A stretch of DNA of 45,037 bases from Chloroflexota bacterium (GTDB taxonomy: Bacteria > Chloroflexota > Anaerolineae > Aggregatilineales > Phototrophicaceae), in contig JACAES010000001.1 of NCBI GenBank assembly GCA_013388735.1, positions 1 to 45,037 of the forward strand, written 5' to 3'. The first letter of the stretch is position 1. Every line of letters starts with the position of its first letter. The position numbers and the translations under genes were made by a program. The notes under the pieces were generated by a model. The model searched no databases, was not told the origin of the DNA, and was given only the letters and a program-made list of their open reading frames with translations. Positions 26,030 to 34,590 of this stretch are shown here, piece by piece.

Positions 26030-26701
26030 TTAGAGCTGGCGGATGATCGAAAGCACCTTGCCGCGAATGCTGCACACCGCCGGGTCTACGTAGATTGGCT
26101 GCATTTCCGGGTGCGCCGGCTGGAGCTTGATGCGCCCGCCGTCGCGGTAAAAATACTTGAGCGTCGTCTCGCTGCGATCTTCCAGCCACACGGCCACCAT
26201 ATCGCCGTTGTTGGCAGTGGTCTGGCTGCGCAGGATCACGATGTCGCCCTCGCGGATCATGGCGTCAATCATCGAGTCGCCTTTGACGCGCAGCGCGAAG
26301 GCTTCCGCCGGGTCTACGCCGCCCAACATGGCCGGGGTGACTTCGACGTTATCTTCCGGGTAGTAATCTTCCGGCACGGGAACCGGCTCGCTGGCGAAGA
26401 TGCTGCCGTACAGCGGCACCTGAAAATTGGTCGCTGCCGCCTGCACCGCCAGACGCGCGGCTTTTTTGCCGCCCGGCACTTCGACCACCAGCCGCAGGCC
26501 GCGCGCCACGTGCGACGAGCGCGACAGATAACCGGCCTGCACCAGTTTGTTCAGGTTGTAGTTGACCACCGAAGTCGAGTTGATGCCGGTGGCTTCCCCG
26601 ATCTGGCGAATGGTGGGCGGGAAGCCGTGTTCGGCCACATAATCTTCCATGTAGCGCAGAATATTGCGCTGGCGTTCGGAGAGTTTGTTAAAATCTTTCA
26701 T
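26030..26701 (-). CDS. lexA: LexA SOS repressor
   Basis: 223 residues. A winged helix at about 5-70 (LSERQRNILRYMEDYVAEHG, PPTIRQIGEATGINSTSVVNY) is followed by a linker and the S24 autoprotease domain with S143 in KGDSMIDAMI and K182 in TTLKYFYRDG. RecA-stimulated self-cleavage after DNA damage would inactivate it. The cleavage region reads YGSIFASEPVPVP, so the bond equivalent to the usual Ala-Gly is Ala103-Ser104. Its promoter contains a GAAC-N4-GTTC box, indicating autoregulation. The gene is divergent from the XPB-like gene at 26827. The ribosome site is weak. Confidence 0.96.
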   Translation of the reverse strand: MKDFNKLSERQRNILRYMEDYVAEHGFPPTIRQIGEATGINSTSVVNYNLNKLVQAGYLSRSSHVARGLRLVVEVPGGKKAARLAVQAAATNFQVPLYGSIFASEPVPVPEDYYPEDNVEVTPAMLGGVDPAEAFALRVKGDSMIDAMIREGDIVILRSQTTANNGDMVAVWLEDRSETTLKYFYRDGGRIKLQPAHPEMQPIYVDPAVCSIRGKVLSIIRQL

Positions 26702-26737
26702 GACTCAAGACCTGTAGAAAGCGAAAGGTTGTTCTAT

Positions 26738-26767
26738 AGTATAGATGAACACCCGTTCGGTTGTCAA
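26738..26767 (-). promoter_or_regulatory. lexA promoter with SOS box in the spacer
   Basis: On the minus strand a perfect TTGACA (26767-26762), an 18-bp spacer and TATACT (26743-26738) form a strong promoter. The spacer holds GAACGGGTGTTC (26758-26747), matching the GAAC-N4-GTTC LexA box of Bacillus-type SOS systems. The box also lies 68 nt before the divergent gene at 26827 and may serve both. Confidence 0.85.
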
Positions 26768-26826
26768 ATGGTTTTCCCGCCGTCATAAATTATGTTATGG
26801 TTGAACTGTTGCAAAGGCTGCCAGGC

Positions 26827-28533
26827 ATGAAAAACATCTACCGCACGCTGGAAGATACCGACGCCGGAACGCTGGCCGTCCTGGCGAAGTTCTGGAAAGT
26901 CAACATCACCGGGCGAGACACCGGCGCGATTATCGAAGCGGTCGCCGGGGTGATGCTCGACCGGGAACGCGCCGCGTCGGTCTGGGAATCGCTGGCCGAC
27001 GATCAGCGCGGGGCGCTGCAAATGCTGATCGGCTCCGGCGGGCGGATGCCGCTGGCGAAATTCGCCCGGCTGTTCGGGGAAATCCGCCAAATGGGCGCGG
27101 CGCAGATCGAACGGGAAAACCCACTGGAGAACCCCGGCGGCGTAGCCGAGGGGCTGTACTATCGCGGACTGGTCGCTCAGGCTTTCGAGCAGGCCGACAC
27201 CGGCCCGCGCGTGGTGGTGTACATCCCGCCCGATTTGCTGGATGTGCTGCCGGTGCGTAAGACGTCTTACTCCAACCTGGAGGCCGCGCCGGACGAAAGC
27301 GAGCCGCCGGCTATCGAACCGCTGGCGGCGGTGCAGAACATCCAGCACGCCGACACTGCGCTGGTGGACGACATGACCACGCTGCTGGCCTACGCGCAGC
27401 TTCACACGCCGCTGCTGGAAGGCGATTCGCTGGCGGCGGCGGACGAACTGCTGCCTTTCCTGCTCAGGCCCGACCCGGCGCGGCTGCCGTTTTTGCTGGG
27501 TGTGGGTATCAGCGCCGGCCTGATCGAAATCCAGGCCGGGCGCGTATACCCCAAACGCGCCGAAGCCCGCCGCTGGCTGGCCGCGCCGCGCGCCGTCCAG
27601 GTGCAAACGCTGGCCGAAGGCTGGCGGGGCGGCACCGCTTACCGCGATCTGTGGCATGTGCCGGGGCTGCACCCCGAACCGGGCGGCGAACTGGACGAAT
27701 ACGACGCGGCGGCTGGCCGCGAAAACGCGCTTGAGATGCTGGCGGCCCAGGTTCCCAAAGCCGAATGGTGGTCATTGGAAGCCTTCATCCAGGCGGTCAA
27801 AGCCACCGACCCGGATTTCCAGCGCCCTGGCGGCGACTACGAAAGCTGGTACATCCGCAACGATGAGAACGAATACCTGCGCGGTTTTGAAAGCTGGGAA
27901 GCGGTAGAAGGCGCGCTGCTGGAATTTTACGTCACCGGCCCGATGCACTGGTTAGGTCTGGTAGACCGTGCCGAGGATGCCGCCCGGCTGACGGCCTACG
28001 GGCGGGCTTTTCTGGGGCTGTCGCCCTGGCCTGCGCCGCCGGAAGCCGAAGACCGCATCACGCTTAAAGAGGACGGCACGATCACCGTTTCGCGCAAGAT
28101 CGCGCGCGTGGATCGTTTCCAGATCGCGCGGTTCACCGTCTGGGTGGCCGGCGGCGACCCGTATGTGTATCGCCTGGACGCGGCGGGCGTGCAGCAGGCG
28201 GCGGCGCAGGGTATCAACACCGGCCATATCGCCAGCTTTTTAAGCCGGATGCTGGGCGAACAGCTGCTGCCGCCGGGTGTGGCGCGCCTGCTGGAAAACT
28301 GGCAGAGCGGCCCGACGGCGGCGGTGACGCTGGAAGCCCTGATGGTGCTGCGAACCACCGCCCCGGAGACGACGGATCGCATCCTGGAGATGCCCGCGCT
28401 GCGGCGCTACCTGGGCGCGCGGCTGGGGCCGATGGCGGTCGTTGTGCGCGCCGGCCAGTGGGAGGCGCTGCGGGACGCCCTGGGCGAGCAGGGCATTCAG
28501 GCGGAAGTGGTCGAGCCGCCGGGCGGATATTGA
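26827..28533 (+). CDS. Stand-alone helicase-associated (XPB/Ssl2 N-terminal-like) protein
   Basis: 568 residues, mainly helical at the N-terminus. IYRTLEDTDAGTLAVLAKFWKV and the region around DRFQIARFTVWVAGGDPYVYRLDAAGVQQAAAQGI, then HIASFLSRML, and the end LEMPALRRYLGARLGPMAVVVRAG fit the XPB/Ssl2 helicase-associated domain family. There is no Walker A or helicase motor, so it is not an ATPase by itself. In actinobacteria relatives sit beside an XPB-type helicase gene; none is visible here. The start at 26827 follows AAAGG by 10 nt; an ATG at 26797 is also in frame. Its divergence from lexA across an SOS box suggests a DNA-damage role, which is inference. Confidence 0.75.
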   Translation: MKNIYRTLEDTDAGTLAVLAKFWKVNITGRDTGAIIEAVAGVMLDRERAASVWESLADDQRGALQMLIGSGGRMPLAKFARLFGEIRQMGAAQIERENPLENPGGVAEGLYYRGLVAQAFEQADTGPRVVVYIPPDLLDVLPVRKTSYSNLEAAPDESEPPAIEPLAAVQNIQHADTALVDDMTTLLAYAQLHTPLLEGDSLAAADELLPFLLRPDPARLPFLLGVGISAGLIEIQAGRVYPKRAEARRWLAAPRAVQVQTLAEGWRGGTAYRDLWHVPGLHPEPGGELDEYDAAAGRENALEMLAAQVPKAEWWSLEAFIQAVKATDPDFQRPGGDYESWYIRNDENEYLRGFESWEAVEGALLEFYVTGPMHWLGLVDRAEDAARLTAYGRAFLGLSPWPAPPEAEDRITLKEDGTITVSRKIARVDRFQIARFTVWVAGGDPYVYRLDAAGVQQAAAQGINTGHIASFLSRMLGEQLLPPGVARLLENWQSGPTAAVTLEALMVLRTTAPETTDRILEMPALRRYLGARLGPMAVVVRAGQWEALRDALGEQGIQAEVVEPPGGY

Positions 28534-28592
28534 AGCCTGACCGGGGCGATTCCGCGTTATAATCCGGCTGGTGTTTACCCTGGAGGGCGACC

Positions 28593-29639
28593 TTGTTACC
28601 GTTTAACCCGACCGACCATCCGCATCGGCGCTTGAATCCGCTGACCGGCGATTACGTGCTGGTGTCGCCGCACCGCACCAAACGCCCCTGGCAGGGGCGG
28701 CAGGAACGCCCGCCGCAGGCCAACCGCCCGCCGCACGACCCGTCCTGCTATTTATGTCCCGGCAATGCCCGCGCCAGCGGCGACCGCAACCCGGACTACG
28801 GCGAAACGTTCGTTTTCACCAACGACTACGCCGCGCTGCTGCCGGATGTCCCCGCCGCGCCGCCGCCCGCCAATCCGCTGCTGGCGGCCCAGTCGGTGCG
28901 CGGCACCTGCCGCGTGATCTGTTTTTCGCCCCGTCACGACCTGACCCTGCCGCTGATGCCGGTGCAGGACATCCGCCGGGTGGTGAACGTGTGGGCGGAG
29001 CAGACCGTCGAACTCGGCCAGCAGTATCGCTGGGCGCAGGTGTTCGAAAACAAAGGCGAGATGATGGGCGCGTCCAACCCGCACCCGCACGGCCAAATCT
29101 GGGCCGGGAGCTGGCTGCCGAACCAGGTCAGCGCCGAAGACCGCAGCCAGCGCGTGTATGCCGACCGCGAAGGCGCGCCGCTGCTGGTGGATTATCTCAA
29201 GCTGGAAGTCGAAGCCGGAGAACGCATCGTGGTCGAAAACGCCGACTGGGTGGCGGTCGTGCCGTTCTGGGCGCTGTGGCCGTTTGAAACGCTGCTGCTG
29301 CCGCGCCGGCACACCCTGCGCCTGCCCGACCTGGACGATACGCGCCGCGATTCACTGGCGGACATCCTCAAGCGCCTGCTGACGAAATATGACAATCTGT
29401 TTGAAATCGAATTTCCGTATTCGATGGGCTGGCACGCCGCGCCTAACGATGACGGCGACTACGGCCACTGGCAGCTTCACGCCCATTTTTACCCGCCGCT
29501 GCTGCGGTCGGCGTCGGTGCGAAAGTGGATGGTCGGTTACGAGATGATGGCCGAAGCCCAGCGCGACATCACGCCGGAACAGGCGGCGCAACGCCTGCGC
29601 GACCTGTCGGAAACCCACTACTTGCAGGCGCAAGCCTGA
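28593..29639 (+). CDS. galT: Galactose-1-phosphate uridylyltransferase
   Basis: 348 residues. Zinc ligands C52, C55 (CYLC), H115 (SPRHD) and H164, and the nucleophile H166 in [10 protein letters not shown] fall at the same positions as in the E. coli enzyme. A second histidine-rich segment [11 protein letters not shown] lies near residue 295. The enzyme exchanges UMP between UDP-glucose and galactose-1-phosphate in the Leloir pathway. It starts at TTG with GGAGG six bases upstream, and TATAAT (28558-28563) precedes it. galK follows after 48 nt, so the two form an operon. No galE or galM is in the window. Confidence 0.96.
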   Translation: MLPFNPTDHPHRRLNPLTGDYVLVSPHRTKRPWQGRQERPPQANRPPHDPSCYLCPGNARASGDRNPDYGETFVFTNDYAALLPDVPAAPPPANPLLAAQSVRGTCRVICFSPRHDLTLPLMPVQDIRRVVNVWAEQTVELGQQYRWAQVFENKGEMMGASNPHPHGQIWAGSWLPNQVSAEDRSQRVYADREGAPLLVDYLKLEVEAGERIVVENADWVAVVPFWALWPFETLLLPRRHTLRLPDLDDTRRDSLADILKRLLTKYDNLFEIEFPYSMGWHAAPNDDGDYGHWQLHAHFYPPLLRSASVRKWMVGYEMMAEAQRDITPEQAAQRLRDLSETHYLQAQA

Positions 29640-29687
29640 TCGCATTTATCATGACAGCCGATTATTGACCCTTCAGGAGAGCCAGCG

Positions 29688-30830
29688 ATGTTTTTATTGA
29701 AACAGGTTACAGAAGCCTTCGCGCAGCATTTCGGCGGCGCGCCGTCGGTGGTGGTGCGCGCGCCGGGGCGCGTCAATCTGATCGGCGAACACACCGACTA
29801 TAACGATGGTTTCGTGCTGCCGATGGCGATCAACCGCGCCACCTGGATCGCGCTGCGCCCCCGGTCGGATGGCCGGGTGCGCGTGTATTCGCTGGAGTTC
29901 GATGGACAGGCCGAATTCGCGCTGGATGGGCTGGAGAAAAACCCGGCCAACTGGGCGGAGTATATCAAAGGGGTGGCCTGGGCGCTAATGCAAGCCGGTT
30001 ACAACCTGACCGGCTGGGACGGCGTGATCGCCGGGGATGTCCCCATCGGCGCGGGGCTGTCGTCGTCGGCGGCGCTGGAACTGGCGACCGCCCGCGCTTT
30101 CGCCTTCACCTCCGATCTGGTCTGGGACCCGCCCCTGATGGCGAAGCTGGGACAGAAGGCCGAAAACCAGTGGGTTGGGATGAACTGCGGTATCATGGAT
30201 CAGATGATTTCGGCGGCAGGGCTGGCCGGACACGCCCTGCTGATTGACTGCCGTTCGCTGGCGACCGAAGCCGCGCCGCTGCCGCCGGATACGCTGGTGG
30301 TGGTGCTGGATACCGCCACGCGCCGGGGGCTGGTGGATTCGGCCTACAACGAACGCCGCGCCCAGTGCGAGGCCGCCGCCCGCTTTTTCGGCGTGCCGGC
30401 CCTGCGCGACGTGACACCTGAGCAGTTCCAGGCGCGCGCCGGGGAACTGGACGATGTGACGCGCCGCCGCGCCCGGCACATCATCACCGAAAACGAACGC
30501 ACGCTCCAGGCTGCCGCGGCCATGCGCCGGGGTGACGCCGAAACCCTGGGCGCGCTGATGGATGCCAGCCATACCAGTATGCGCGACGACTTTGAAATCT
30601 CGCGCGACGAAATGAATACGATGGTCGAACTGGCGCAGGCGCACCCGGCCAGCTACGGCGCGCGTATGACCGGCGGCGGCTTCGGCGGCTGCGCGGTGGC
30701 GCTGGTGCGGTCGGCAGCGGTCGGCGCGTTTGTGACCATTGTGGGCGAAAAATATCACCAGGCCACCGGCCTTAAGCCCGCCATTTACGTCTGCGAGGCC
30801 ACCAACGGCGCGGAAGTCGTGCCGGTCTGA
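29688..30830 (+). CDS. galK: Galactokinase
   Basis: 380 residues, usual length. The galactokinase signature GRVNLIGEHTDYNDG (27-41), the ATP loop PIGAGLSSSAALE (119-131) and the GHMP motif MTGGGFGGCAVAL near residue 325 are all intact, and DTATRRGLVDSAYNERRAQCE is a further family block. It phosphorylates galactose at C1 and feeds GalT, encoded just upstream. AGGAGAG lies about 8 nt before the ATG. Together with galT it supplies the middle of the Leloir pathway. Confidence 0.97.
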   Translation: MFLLKQVTEAFAQHFGGAPSVVVRAPGRVNLIGEHTDYNDGFVLPMAINRATWIALRPRSDGRVRVYSLEFDGQAEFALDGLEKNPANWAEYIKGVAWALMQAGYNLTGWDGVIAGDVPIGAGLSSSAALELATARAFAFTSDLVWDPPLMAKLGQKAENQWVGMNCGIMDQMISAAGLAGHALLIDCRSLATEAAPLPPDTLVVVLDTATRRGLVDSAYNERRAQCEAAARFFGVPALRDVTPEQFQARAGELDDVTRRRARHIITENERTLQAAAAMRRGDAETLGALMDASHTSMRDDFEISRDEMNTMVELAQAHPASYGARMTGGGFGGCAVALVRSAAVGAFVTIVGEKYHQATGLKPAIYVCEATNGAEVVPV

Positions 30831-30926
30831 TATAACAATTCTGTAACGTTAACGTCAGTTTAGGCGGATTCACCGCCCATGAGCGGCTATAGTAAAGCTG
30901 TCGTTGATGAGTTGTGGAGAGAGTTG

Positions 30927-32030
30927 ATGGCAAAACGAATCGCTTTTCTGGCCGTACTGCTGCTGGTTGTGACGGTTGCGCGCGCGCAGCCGGCGGCGTA
31001 TCAGGTCGAACTGCTGCACCCCATACCGCTGATTACTTCGATTGTCTGGTCGCCGGATGGCCGCATGTTTTTCACCGAAAAGTCCGGCGGCGTGCGCGTG
31101 GTTGCCCCCGACGGCACGCTGCAACAAACGCCGGTCGTGCAGCTAAACGTGCGCCAGGATAACGAGGACGGCTTGCACAGCATCGCGCTTGACCCGGACT
31201 TCCCCGAAAACCATTATTTTTACGTCTACTACACGCCCATGCCGGAAGCCAACGGCGAGGCGTTTAACCTCATCACGCGCTTCACCGAGCAGGACGGCGT
31301 GGGGGTTAATCCGGTCGAACTGTTCCGCTATCGCAACGAGTCGCCGCTGCACCAGCATCACGGCGGGCGGCTGGTTTTTGGCCCGGATGGCTACCTGTAT
31401 TTTTCAATCGGCGACCTCAGCCATTGGAACGTGCGGGCGCAGGACCCGAATCAGATCGAAGGCAAAATTCACCGCGTGCTGGTGGATGGTGACAAACTGC
31501 TGCGCCCGGATGATAATCCGTTCCCGGACAGCACGGCCTGGGCTTACGGCTTGCGGAATGTTTTTTCCTTCACCTTCGACCCGTACTCCGGCGGCCTGTT
31601 CGCCACCGAAAACGGGCCGGACTGCGATGATTTCCTGCTGCGGGTCGAGCCGGGCGACAACTTCGGCTGGGGCATGGTGGAGATGAGCGGCGACGACAAG
31701 ACCTACTGTAACAACCCTGACCGTCGCGCCGGGGCGACGCCGCCGCTGATGAGTTTTACGCCCACCGTTGCACTGGCCGGGATTGATGTATACGACGGTG
31801 AGGTTTTCCCGGACTGGCAGGGCGACCTGCTGGCGTGCGAATACAAATCGAGCCAGCTGGTGCGTTTTGTGCTGGACGCCGAGCGCACCGGTCTGGCCGG
31901 TGAAGGCATCGTCGTGGATACCAGCCCGGCGATGGGCTGTGCGGTGGAAGTGGCCGTCGGGCCGGACGGGCTAATTTATTACACGAACCTGATGGGCATG
32001 TATCGCATCGCCCCGGTGGACGGCGAATAA
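30927..32030 (+). CDS. Secreted PQQ-type sugar dehydrogenase (GSDH family)
   Basis: 367 residues. A signal peptide ends at VARA-Q (cleavage after about residue 20), so the enzyme is exported. The propeller shows SIVWSPDGRMFFTEKSGGVRVV, EDGLHSIALDPDFPENHYFYVYY, HHGGRLVFGPDGYLYFSIGD (with the expected catalytic histidine), AYGLRNVFSFTFDP and ENGPDCDDF, all typical of soluble glucose/sorbosone dehydrogenases. These oxidise aldoses using PQQ; whether this one binds PQQ cannot be proved here, since calcium and PQQ ligands vary. The start at 30927 follows GGAG by 7 nt. It lies 96 nt after galK in the same direction and may be co-transcribed. Confidence 0.88.
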   Translation: MAKRIAFLAVLLLVVTVARAQPAAYQVELLHPIPLITSIVWSPDGRMFFTEKSGGVRVVAPDGTLQQTPVVQLNVRQDNEDGLHSIALDPDFPENHYFYVYYTPMPEANGEAFNLITRFTEQDGVGVNPVELFRYRNESPLHQHHGGRLVFGPDGYLYFSIGDLSHWNVRAQDPNQIEGKIHRVLVDGDKLLRPDDNPFPDSTAWAYGLRNVFSFTFDPYSGGLFATENGPDCDDFLLRVEPGDNFGWGMVEMSGDDKTYCNNPDRRAGATPPLMSFTPTVALAGIDVYDGEVFPDWQGDLLACEYKSSQLVRFVLDAERTGLAGEGIVVDTSPAMGCAVEVAVGPDGLIYYTNLMGMYRIAPVDGE

Positions 32031-32048
32031 ACCGGCAGATAAAAACGG

Positions 32049-32075
32049 GCAGCGCCGCTGATTGGGCGGCGCTGC
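32049..32075. terminator. Bidirectional hairpin terminator between convergent genes
   Basis: GCAGCGCCGC and GCGGCGCTGC form a perfect 10-bp stem with a 7-nt loop. On the minus strand it is followed by CCGTTTTTA, a good U run for the hydrolase gene ending at 32205; on the plus strand the tail is weak. The rest of the gap 32076-32204 shows nothing recognisable. Confidence 0.75.
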
Positions 32076-32204
32076 TTGTGGAGAAGCCCTAATGCTCGAT
32101 GCAGAGACCCTAAAAAGAAGGTGCATCTTTAGAGTAACGCTTTCGGGTTATGCCGGTGTTAAGTATTGTGACGACTTCGATTAAGAAAAAGTCAAAACTC
32201 ACCC

Positions 32205-33407
32205 TCAGGCCTTCTGCATCTTTTTGCCGGGGTAGACCCAGGCCAGCGCCTCCGGCATGATGCTCCGAAAACCCACCAGGCCATGCCCGCTGCCGATTTC
32301 CACGAACCGATAAACGATGTCGCTGCGCCGTTCCAGCACATCTCGCAGCGCCAACGCTGGCTTTAAAAAGCGCGCGCGCGCCTCGTAGCGCCCGACCGAC
32401 TGGAAGATGCGCCGGGGCAGCAGCCTGGATTCGTCAAAACGGGCGACATAGCGTTCCAGCAGTTCTTCGGCCAGCCCCTTGCCCATCGGCGGCGAAATCA
32501 TAATCAGGCCGTTGAAAACCGCCGGGTTGCGCAGCGCGGCGTGCGCCGCCGCAATCGCGCCCACCGCCACCCCGCCGATACCCAGGTCGGTCGAGTCAAT
32601 GCGGTAATGCGTCTGGATGAAGGGCAGCAGTTCGGTCAGCAGTGAGGCGTAGTGGCGGTCGTTGCTGACGTATTCTTTCAGGCGTTCCTGCTGGCTGCCG
32701 CTTTGCAGCATGGCGATGACGACCGGTTTCATGCGCTCATGTTTGATGAGCGCGTCGGCGATGGCCGGCACTTGCAGCGGCCCGGCGGCCCACTGGCCGT
32801 CCTGGAGGATGAGCATCGGGTAGACCATACCGGAACGGTCGTAACCGGGCGGGGTATATACCCACAGCTTGCGCCCTCTGAACCCAAGCTGAACGCTGTC
32901 TACCAGATGTTCGTAAACGCGCCCGCGCGGCACGCCCTTCAAAGCCGTCCAGTCGGGGAATGGGCGCGCGTCCCCCATCCGCAGCACCGAAACCATCTGC
33001 TGGGCGGTTTCCATCCGCAGCGGGTTGCGGGCATCGAAGCGCCAGTAGTTCGAGATGCGCCCCACGATGTCGGTTTCGGTCGCCAGCGGCGTCATCGGGT
33101 CGTCCACCGCCAGCAGGTAATCCAGCAGGTCGTCGGGCTGGAAATCGCGGGTGATGTACCACAGGCTGGTGCCTTCCAGACGGGTCATCGGCACGAACGG
33201 CGGATCGCCCTTCACGGTATCCAGGTTGAGCGCCACGCTGCGGCGGCTGCCCAGGCTGGTGAAAATGAAGGTGGCGCGTTTGCCCTGCACCCAGGGCCAG
33301 GTCGGGCGTTCCATCAACAGTTCATCTACCAGTTCCTGTCGTTCCTCGTCGCTGGCGGCGCGGCGGGCTTCAGCCAGAAAGCTCTCGAACGAATTCCACC
33401 GGGGCAT
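32205..33407 (-). CDS. Enterochelin-esterase-like alpha/beta fold protein lacking the nucleophile serine
   Basis: 400 residues. An N-terminal beta domain (about 35-165, with ATFIFTSLGSRRSVALNLD and MTRLEGTSLWYITRDF) is followed by a Fes/IroD-like hydrolase domain: RKLWVYTPPGYDRSGMVYPMLILQDG, HERMKPVVIAMLQSGS, YVSNDRHYASLLTELLPFIQTHYRI. The elbow that normally reads GGSSxGG is GIGGVAVGAI (V280, A281, V282), so the catalytic serine is absent, while a histidine remains in GSGHGLVGFR. It is probably a non-catalytic or re-purposed member. GAGGAG precedes the ATG by 8 nt. No siderophore gene is nearby, so an iron role is not supported. Confidence 0.8.
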   Translation of the reverse strand: MPRWNSFESFLAEARRAASDEERQELVDELLMERPTWPWVQGKRATFIFTSLGSRRSVALNLDTVKGDPPFVPMTRLEGTSLWYITRDFQPDDLLDYLLAVDDPMTPLATETDIVGRISNYWRFDARNPLRMETAQQMVSVLRMGDARPFPDWTALKGVPRGRVYEHLVDSVQLGFRGRKLWVYTPPGYDRSGMVYPMLILQDGQWAAGPLQVPAIADALIKHERMKPVVIAMLQSGSQQERLKEYVSNDRHYASLLTELLPFIQTHYRIDSTDLGIGGVAVGAIAAAHAALRNPAVFNGLIMISPPMGKGLAEELLERYVARFDESRLLPRRIFQSVGRYEARARFLKPALALRDVLERRSDIVYRFVEIGSGHGLVGFRSIMPEALAWVYPGKKMQKA

Positions 33408-33534
33408 TGGCTATGCTCCTCTGATCGTCATTATGAATTCATAACTGCGATTGTATCACTGCCGGGGCTGAAAGCATAATCCACTTGCCCCAATCGGATA
33501 GCGATAGGATAATTAACCTCAGCCTGGCTTTTCA

Positions 33535-33563
33535 TTGTCAAGCTGGCGGGGTTTATCTATACC
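33535..33563 (+). promoter_or_regulatory. Promoter of the PPIase/envelope operon
   Basis: TTGTCA (33535-33540), a 17-bp spacer and TATACC (33558-33563) lie just upstream of AAGGAG and the GTG start at 33580, giving a very short leader. Confidence 0.65.
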
Positions 33564-33579
33564 GTTTTAAGGAGCGCCC

Positions 33580-34458
33580 GTGACACGGTTCGTACAACGT
33601 TTTCGATTGCCGCTGATTTTGCCTCTGCTGCTGCTGACCTGTGCGGCGCTGCCCGGCCTGGCCGCTGCTCAGACTTCCATTGACCAACTGCCGGTGGATG
33701 AAACCGGCATCCCCTTGGTGGCGCGGGTGAACGACGCCCCGATCACGCTGCCGGCTTTCCAGCGGGCGCTGGCGCGCCGCCAATTCGACATGGCCGCTGC
33801 CGACCCGCTGGCACTGGAAGCCGAAGTGCTGGAACAGCTGATAGACCAGGTGTTGATCGGGCAGGCAGCGGCAGCCCAGGACATCACCATCAGCGACGAG
33901 GAAGTGCAGGCCGAACTCCAGATTAACCTGGAACTGGCGGGCAGCCCGGAGGACTGGCAGGCATGGCTGTCGCTCAACGGTTATTCGGAAGCCGAATTCA
34001 TCGAAACGCTGCGCATGACGCTGCTGACCAACCGCGTGCGCGACCTGCTGACCGCCGATTTATCCGGCGACGTGACGCAGGTTCATGCCCGGCATATCCT
34101 GGTGCAGACCGAAGCGGAAGCCTTTGATCTGATGGCGCGGCTGCAAGCCGGCGAGGATTTTGGGGCGCTGGCCGCTCAGGTTTCGCTGGACGATACGACC
34201 GCGCGCCTGGGGGGCGACCTGGGCTGGTTCGTCCGCGAAGAACTGCTGGTGCCGGAACTGGCCGATGCAGCCTTTATGCTGTCGCCCGGTCAGGTGGGCG
34301 GCCCGGTGAGGACGGCACTGGGGTATCATATCGTGCAGACGCTGGAAAGCGGCAGCCGCCCGGTCGAGCCGGAGCGCCGCGTGTACATCGCGCAGGCGCG
34401 TTTTGAAAACTGGCTGACGTCTGTCCGCCAGGTTGCGATCATCGAACGGTATCTGTGA
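33580..34458 (+). CDS. Exported parvulin-type peptidyl-prolyl isomerase (SurA/PrsA-like)
   Basis: 292 residues. A signal peptide ends near LAAA-Q (about residue 30). A SurA-like chaperone segment (about 40-165: LVARVNDAPITLPAFQRAL, LEQLIDQVLIGQAA) precedes one parvulin domain starting at VHARHILVQT (about 168) with FGALAAQVSLDD, GGDLGWF and GYHIVQTLE. It folds exported proteins outside the membrane. The C-terminus (IAQARFENWLTSVRQVAIIERYL) wraps back as in SurA. The start is GTG with AAGGAG six bases upstream. It is the first gene of an operon of Thr-Pro-rich anchored proteins, its likely clients. Confidence 0.92.
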   Translation: MTRFVQRFRLPLILPLLLLTCAALPGLAAAQTSIDQLPVDETGIPLVARVNDAPITLPAFQRALARRQFDMAAADPLALEAEVLEQLIDQVLIGQAAAAQDITISDEEVQAELQINLELAGSPEDWQAWLSLNGYSEAEFIETLRMTLLTNRVRDLLTADLSGDVTQVHARHILVQTEAEAFDLMARLQAGEDFGALAAQVSLDDTTARLGGDLGWFVREELLVPELADAAFMLSPGQVGGPVRTALGYHIVQTLESGSRPVEPERRVYIAQARFENWLTSVRQVAIIERYL

Positions 34459-34469
34459 GGTAGAGCGCG

Positions 34470-34577
34470 GTGGGCAAAAACCGGATTTATAACCTCATCA
34501 GTCTGGTATTCCTGCTGCTGTCGCTGGCGGCGATTCTTCTGGTAATCGTGCGGCTGCTGGGGCCGGCGGCCATCTGA
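34470..34577 (+). CDS. 35-residue single-helix membrane peptide
   Basis: The frame from GTG gives MGKNRIYNLISLVFLLLSLA followed by AILLVIVRLLGPAAI. Nearly all of it is one membrane helix. It is clearly related to the first 35 residues of the next gene, which begins MGQGSSRIYNLISIVFLVLT and continues to RLFGPAP. It lies 11 nt after the PPIase stop and 13 nt before the next gene, so it belongs to the operon. GAGG lies about 10 nt upstream. It may be a partner helix for the larger anchored proteins or the remnant of a duplicated gene that lost its outer part. Confidence 0.65.
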   Translation: MGKNRIYNLISLVFLLLSLAAILLVIVRLLGPAAI

Positions 34578-34590
34578 ACGCGAGGCAACA

